From Branchiostoma floridae (Eukaryota; Chordata; Leptocardii; Amphioxiformes; Branchiostomatidae): a stretch of 64,000 nucleotides of DNA. A program made the position numbers and the translations under genes. The notes under the pieces are model-generated. The model searched no databases. It saw nothing but the letters and a program-made list of their open reading frames with translations, and had not been told where the DNA came from. This document shows, in pieces, positions 58,701 through 64,000 of the stretch (the first letter of the stretch is position 1; every line of letters starts with the position of its first letter). The stretch spans positions 12,306,416 through 12,370,415 of the forward strand of contig NC_049985.1 of the NCBI RefSeq assembly GCF_000003815.2, read 5' to 3'.

Positions 58701-61700
58701 CCTTCCCAGATTCAACCTTGACTCTATAGTGCAGAAGCTTCAGGAGGAGGGCTCACCCCCAGCAACACCTTTGTCAGGGACAGACACCGACCAACCGTCC
58801 ACCTCCACAAGCACCATGGTTAAAACTGGTGCATCGCGAAGGTAATACTGGCCATTTCATTTTTCCATCTACGACTTGTTTTGCTAACAGGTACCCTGTG
58901 TTCACAACAAAAATAGTTTTCAGTGAAATCACCTCTTGATGGACTATCCATGATAGGTTGGATGATATCATACCTTCTAATCTTGTTTTTTTGTGTGTGA
59001 AAGTCATACCCTAAAGCAAATATGTACAGTATCTAGAAATTCTGTTTGTTAGGGTAGTATGTGTAGTCTTGTTGTGGCTGTCATTTTGCAGCAGCAGAAT
59101 ATACCACGTTTGGTCATATATATGTACAAAGTGCATATGTTTGACTAACCAGTTATTAAGTAGGGAGGATATGATAAAAATGCATGGAAGGAAGAGAAGA
59201 TTACATGTGTGGATTGCAATGTGGAAGGCCAAAAATTACATATTGATATGTAACTTTCCCTGCAAATTTGCATATTAACTACTAGTAGTAATCTAATCTG
59301 CTGATGTCCTGGAAGGCACCTGTCGTGATCGCTCATAATATGTTTGTTTCCCAGTCAGATTTAAATGTGAAAGGTGTGCAATTTATACTCAGATTATCAT
59401 GGATTATGTGAGAACTGGGAACATGTTGCAAATAGGCAGGAAGCTACACAATGTACAATGTGTTAAGTACTGTAAATATAGAAATGTTCGCGGTGGTTTT
59501 ATGTTCGCAAACTTAAAACTACTGCAAACATTTTCCATTACAGTATGTGACTACAGTGTATGTCACTGCTGTGAACACTCCACTTTCCTGCTAACTCGAA
59601 ATTAAATCCCTGCGAACTTACATGCATTTACAGTATTCAATATCACCTCCGGTATATGATTTTTAGCAGATCACATTAGGTTGATTACGACTTGATGTTT
59701 GAGATAATATGACTTAATTTTCTCAGAAAATTCCATACTCCTGTCCTTGCCACAGTGACAAGGAAATATTAAACCTATACCAGTCTCATTATCCGTATAG
59801 AAACGAATCCTTTCACAGCTGTGATAAAAAAAGGGTGAAAGAAAACTGCTTCTTATCATCAAACTAACAATAACCAACTCCCCTCAGGAAACCTGCGAAG
59901 GTGGTACGACAGGTGGCCTCGGACGAGGAGTCAAACCCACCTGATGCAGAAAGCAATGATGACATCGGTAAGATTGTCATTTTGAATGCTATGCTAAGAA
60001 ACAATTTCAAAAGGCAAACTTGTACCTCGGACATTAATAAGTCCTTGGTAAGATTATCGTTTTGACTGCAATGCTAAGAAACAATTTCAAAAGGCAAACT
60101 TGTACCTCGTACATTAATAACTCCTTGGTAAGATTGTCGTTTTGACTGCTATACTAAAACAACTTCAAAAGGCAAGCTTGCAGCAGCAGTCAGGAGCCCT
60201 AGTCTGTTTGTACATTAAGTACTGTTAATACCCCAGCTGCCCATAGTATGTTGACATCACTATTTGTAAATGCATCAGTGGAGTTATTTAAAGATAACAT
60301 GTACATATAGAGTGCTCCCTTGCATACTAAGAGTACTGTCTATTTGATTACTGGAAGTTTTTCTTCATATCTTCCTTTGGGAGGATAGTATTTCTATGGA
60401 GATTTGACTACCAGAAATTTGCAATTGTCTTTCCAGAATCATCAGTTAGTCAAGGTATACAGAGTGCCAAGATAGAAGACAGTACAAACAGTAAGATATC
60501 TTGGCCACTTATTCTAGATGTTTATATCTTTAATACGTAGAACTGTGTAGTGGATTGCATGTAAGACAAGATTCAAATTGTAATGGTCTGTTTTTGGTTT
60601 GTTGTCTTCAAAGATGCCGATGCTGTCCTTGAAGCAATGAGGAAAGCTTCGAAAGACCAGCAGGATGTGAAGGAAGAAAAGAAAGACGCGCCTGTAGTTA
60701 AAACAAAGACACCCCCTGCCACGCCCAGGTCAAAGGGCAGCAAGGATGCATCTCCTGAAGAGCTGCCTGAAGGTGAGAGGAAATTAGAAAATATATTGAC
60801 ACACTTCAGATGAAAGATACACAGGATTATTAAAGTGAGTTTTTCTCTGTTTATTTCTTATTGATTGTAACATCTGAGATAATGCAGATACAGTGTACAA
60901 AATACTTTTCTGAGCCAGGTTGCACAGTGTGCAACCTGGGGCAAAAACTAGGTTGCTCAACTGAATTTCATGTTGCACCACCTGCAATTCACTAATTTCT
61001 GAAAAAAAGGTACAATACATACATGTTTGGCTGATATGAAACGGAGCTGCCTCGGTCCATTTATTTCTTCCAAGTAAATTGACAACAAAATCTGAGGCTC
61101 AAAATCTAAGTTACATCCTGTGCAACCTGAGTTGAGAAGTAAGTTGCATCAAGCAAAAAATTCAGGTATATTACATTTCAACTCCATGTTAACATTTTCA
61201 GGTACAGTAATTGTGCAACCCGAGGCAGTTCTTGATGACCGGGGTTTGTTCAGAGGGCCTGAGTTTAGTAGGAAGCATAAGAGAGAAGCAGAAGCTGGCG
61301 CCACGCCCTCTGCAAAGATCACAGGTACATGTAGGCTATTACACAGTTGTTTCTTGTGGCCATTTCACCATAATCCTTATGCATAACATTTCTAATAGTA
61401 GCCTGGGTACCATCCTCTGTAGTAAACACTGACTCAATATTTTCGCTCGCTAGTCAGGGCCAGGTTCCTTGGGTAGCAAGTGAAAAGATTGAGCCAGTGG
61501 TTACTACGGTGGATAGTACCCAGGCCATTGTAATAGATTATAGACCTAATCAAAACTCAATGTAATACATCTAACTACCATGACAAAGAACAAGACGCAC
61601 ATGTGAAAATAGGATTTGCTGTAATTCGTGTTATAACAGTAGGAAATCGGTTGGTTTTGTTTGTTATTTCTGATGCTTGTTGTAACTGTGAGCCGTATTT

Positions 61701-63930
61701 GATGCTGATGGTTTTGTCTTGTCTTGTGGTTTGCTTGCAAGGATTGGATGACGGTGAGTCGCCTGTACCAGTGGTAGACTTGCCTGCTGACTATGATGAT
61801 ATTAGCTAAGTCTTTACACAGCTTTTCACATTAGCACATTAACCTAAATTAGTAATCTGGTCAATCGGGTGGTGACAGGTTAACTAATACTAGAGCACAA
61901 AAATGACTGGCTTTATGAACATCTTTCTTTACTTTTAACATTAACTTTTAAACTATCACTGCCAGAAAGTTCTTAAATTTCACAAATATTATTGTAGTGA
62001 TGTGTATTTGTTGTCTTTCTCCAGTTGGTAGTATGGACCAGATTTATCACTGCACATCGTGTGGTGGGCAGATCTTCCCATCTCTACCTGGTACCTGTAA
62101 GCGTCACCCAGCCTTGAAGGTCCTCATCTGTAAGGTAAGGGGACACACTAGTATGTAAGCTTTGGTCCTCATCTGTAAGGTAAGGGGACACAACTAGTAC
62201 TGTAAGCCAGTGTTTCCGCCAGACCTCAGCTGGGAGGCCGTCCACCTTGGGGCGCGAAAACCGCGAAAATTAAATTTAATTGCAAAACCGCGAACATTAA
62301 ATTTAATTGTAAAACCGCGAAAATTAAATTTAATTGTAAAATCGCGAAAATTAAAGTTAATGGTTAACTGTCGCAAGAAAAAACAAAACAACTAACGTCC
62401 GATTAAGTTCAGTGCCGAAGTGTTATGATCTGTGCCGCGTACCGGTATGCCGCACCGAACGGGTACTACGACTTTTAAAAAGTTCTAGAAACGGTTCTTG
62501 GACTTTCAAAAAAGAAATAGCATTTGTATATATTCTCTTTTATGTTGTGGTATACTTATAAATCATCTAAAACCTTCCATAGATCGAGAAATTTGCGTTC
62601 AGAAATGACGAAAAACATCGTCTATCGGCGACAGTGAGCGTAATGGCGGCCGAAATCCCGCAATCTCACGTGGTGACTTCTCGCGAGATCTGGGAAAGCT
62701 AGCGACGTCACGGGAAACTAGCGCTGTGATTGGCTAGGATACACAACAACTACCGACCGCCATTTTTGATGCAACAACAACAACAACATTTATCCCGAAA
62801 ATTTCTGCCGTTTTCGGAGATTTTTCGGGCTCAAAACTCATATAAAAAGGAACCAAAGTTATACTTGATGTTTTTTACGTCCATCATCTCTTATGTGAAC
62901 ACTTTATTTTTCCGCTGTGTTGCCGATAGCGAACTTGAACGAGGTCGATTTCCCGTGCCGAGCACCCGGGCCGGTGGGCACATGTATCTGATTGTGTTTT
63001 GTTGTTTACGATGATTGACGATGAAAACAGAGACTAAAGTTGTTAATCTAGACAAAGTTTAATAGTGTGTTGTCTTATTTCTCCCAATAACAAAGTTTAG
63101 TTTGTAGTGTTATACTTATAGCGAGATCGACCTACCGCCAAGTTTGCGAATTATGTGACAGGGCAAATTCGTGTAACTGAGGCCTTGAAAAACGGGTTTT
63201 GATTATCGTATGCGAAAGGCCGCCGACACACATTGTCAACAACCATAACAATAGCAAGACAAACAGTGAGCGGCTTTCTGACTGTGGACGGCGTCCCAAG
63301 CCTCTAGCTTCAATACAAAACACAAAACTGCGGTTTACATTTATCAACTTTGTACAGATTTCTCGGCAAAATGTGGGTCGCAATTTTTTTATGAGGACGG
63401 CCTCTGGTTGCGTTCAAGCCGTCCAAAACGAAATGAGACCGTCATTGGACGGGTGGACGCCCCTCTGGCGGAAACACTGGTAAGCTAAGCATTCACTGCA
63501 GGGCTGTCTCCAGCTTTTCTTCCCACTCATTGTTTGGGAGACCATGTTGTTAGTTTAGTTTTCATTGTTAAACTTTACTTAAAGGCAGCTGTCATTTTAA
63601 GGTTACAAAAATACATGTTAGATATTTGGGACGGATGGGGTAGATTTTTTTTCCATCCCAACAAGCAAATTTCTGTCCCAAGACGGAAGGACAGCCCTGA
63701 TTCACTGATTAATCCTTGTTAGTTATATTGACGTGTAATGGTTTAACACAACTAGGTGTACTGTACACAATATGTATAGACTCCTGTAGTATAGAAAAAA
63801 GCCTAAGTGTAGTTTGAAGAGGGTGCAGTTATAGACATTACTGACAGGTGTCTCTTCCACAGCGGTGCTATAACTACTACTGCAGCGACAACTTTGACAA
63901 GGATGAGAATGGAATAGACGAGCAGTGCAG
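55730..63930 (+). CDS. ATRX-like: ATRX-like chromatin protein, N-terminal exons with start of ADD domain (3' end outside window)
   Basis: Exons: 55730-55755 (ATG), 58710-58841, 59888-59967, 60437-60490, 60614-60772, 61202-61324, possibly 61742-61753, 62025-62134, 63863-63930; the gene continues past the window. All junction phases agree, with or without the 12-nt exon. The first six exons encode a low-complexity acidic/basic tail (SPPATPLSGTDTDQPSTSTS; KTKTPPATPRSKGSK). Exons 62025 and 63863 encode the start of an ADD domain: CTSCGGQIFPSL, RHPALKVLICK, CYNYYCSDNFDKDENG, IDEQCR, following ATRX (RHPSLQVLICKNC, then DGMDEQCRWC). In ATRX this GATA-like/PHD finger reads histone H3 with K9me3 and unmodified K4. 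The SNF2 ATPase part would lie downstream. DNMT3 also has an ADD, but the motif wording is ATRX-like. The ATG exon is inferred and is the least certain part. Confidence 0.82.
57353..57452. other. Assembly gap of exactly 100 N
   Basis: Exactly 100 N, hence probably of unknown true length, in intron 1 of the ATRX-like gene. Confidence 0.95.
57592..58322. mobile_element. hAT-like non-autonomous element
   Basis: Left end CAGTGGCGGCGGCACCGGGG, right end CTGCCGCCGCCTCTG, i.e. CAG[T/A]GGCGGCGGCA inverted, as in many hAT elements. G- and C-homopolymers flank the inside of both ends. CACTA borders both sides (57587-57591 and 58323-58327), shorter than the usual 8-bp hAT duplication. The 731 bp holds only short frames (LRxSPDFKISPDL-like), possibly decayed coding sequence. 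Confidence 0.7.
59468..59636. mobile_element. Inverted-end repeat, 'tactgtaaatg...cgcgaa' family, copy 2
   Basis: TACTGTAAATATAGAAATGT then CGCGGTGGTTTTATG at the left; GAAATTAAATCCCTGCGAAC then CATGCATTTACAGTA at the right. Pairs with 26053-26209. It lies in an intron of the ATRX-like gene. Confidence 0.75.
59967..60183 (+). repeat. Three tandem 80-bp copies including a 5' splice site
   Basis: GGTAAGATTGTC-type strings start at 59967, 60047 and 60127, exactly 80 bp apart, each followed by ATGCTAAGAAACAATTTCAA (third copy shortened). The first is the real donor of exon 59888-59967. Confidence 0.92.
61399..61526. mobile_element. Short MITE, 'agcctgggtaccatcc' family, copy 4
   Basis: Left AGCCTGGGTACCATCCTCTG, right CGGTGGATAGTACCCAGGC; interior GTAGTAAACACTGACTCAAT faces ATTGAGCCAGTGGTTACTAC. 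About 128 bp, in an intron of the ATRX-like gene. Confidence 0.8.
61742..61753 (+). CDS. Possible 12-nt microexon of the ATRX-like gene
   Basis: The acceptor TTGCTTGCAAG is followed by GATTGGATGACG and a consensus donor GTGAGT. In phase it adds Gly-Leu-Asp-Asp between exons 61202-61324 and 62025-62134 (entry and exit phase 1). Without splicing, the frame runs 22 codons (GLDDGESPVPVVDL...) to TAA at 61807-61809. Confidence 0.4.
62119..62203 (+). repeat. 45-bp tandem duplication of an exon end and its donor
   Basis: GGTCCTCATCTGTAAGGTAA occurs at 62119 and 62164. The first copy spans the end of ADD exon 62025-62134 and its donor; the second repeats both inside the intron. Confidence 0.9.
62208..63479. 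mobile_element. hAT-like element within the ADD-domain intron
   Basis: Left end CAGTGTTTCCGCCAGA, right end TCTGGCGGAAACACTG, perfectly inverted over 16 bp, with GTCCACC and GGTGGAC further in. GTAAGC flanks both sides. Inside, 62250-62365 is a minisatellite of about 30-bp units (AAACCGCGAAAATTAAATTT), 62640-62720 is CpG-rich with TCTCGCGAGA, and 62770 has (CAA)n. No intact transposase. 1.27 kb. Confidence 0.75.
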
Positions 63931-64000
63931 GTCAGTCCAAAAGTTTACTCTAAGTGTATCTCAGGCACAAGATTCATAGGTTGGCTTTACAAAAGGCATT

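Larger units (their letters stand above)
55756..58709. other. First intron of the ATRX-like gene
   Basis: About 2.95 kb. A consensus donor at 56315 (ACGACAG|GTAAGT) could end an alternative first exon. It contains the 100-N gap at 57353-57452 and the hAT-like element at 57592-58322. No further coding exon was recognised. Confidence 0.4.

Overview
This is a 64 kb piece of a eukaryotic nuclear genome: spliced genes with GT-AG introns, animal-specific gene families, many short inverted-repeat transposons, and three runs of N (18249-18348, 26292-27122, 57353-57452). The best guess is a lancelet (Branchiostoma). That rests on the compact intron-rich gene models, on deuterostome-type genes (EDAR-like receptor, ATRX-type ADD protein, GCLM), on the frequent AACGTTA word, and on repeat families whose ends I associate with amphioxus. 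It is an inference; no database search was possible.

Left third (1-35 kb). Three collagen-type prolyl 4-hydroxylase alpha genes lie head to tail on the + strand: the 3' part of gene A (67-2686), a complete 13-exon gene B (3852-10683) and a complete 13-exon gene C (28886-34543). B and C have the same exon number and intron phases and encode about 538 and 537 residues with a signal peptide, a peptide-substrate-binding region and an intact HxD...H...K catalytic set. Between B and C, on the - strand, is a gene for a very large protein (12385-19625, about 1917 residues if the five-exon model is right): a GlnD/DUF294-like nucleotidyltransferase module and its C-terminal helical domain, followed by about 28 kinesin-light-chain-like TPRs, nearly all in one 5.5 kb exon. 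Its 5' side (19.7-28 kb) is mostly mobile-element and satellite debris.

Middle (35-51 kb). An eight-exon - strand gene (37789-43826) encodes a 412-residue death receptor with signal peptide, TNFR cysteine-rich repeats, one membrane segment and a C-terminal death domain, closest in layout and motifs to EDAR. Its upstream region has three CCAAT boxes. Next, also on the - strand, is a four-exon gene for the glutamate-cysteine ligase modifier subunit (GCLM, 48751-50595, 285 residues), with a cluster of TTGACAGGA palindromes upstream.

Right (51-64 kb). After a repeat-rich stretch comes a + strand gene whose N-terminal exons (55730-63930) lead into the first two exons of an ATRX-type ADD zinc-finger domain; it runs off the window. 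Its introns hold two hAT-like elements, tandem copies of two 5' splice-site regions, and a possible 12-nt microexon.

The genes are not a single pathway. The P4HA cluster is a tandem duplication; the others look like ordinary neighbours. The least routine coding item is the nucleotidyltransferase-TPR protein. Much of the remaining signal is a set of short foldback element families, some nested and some sharing only their ends.
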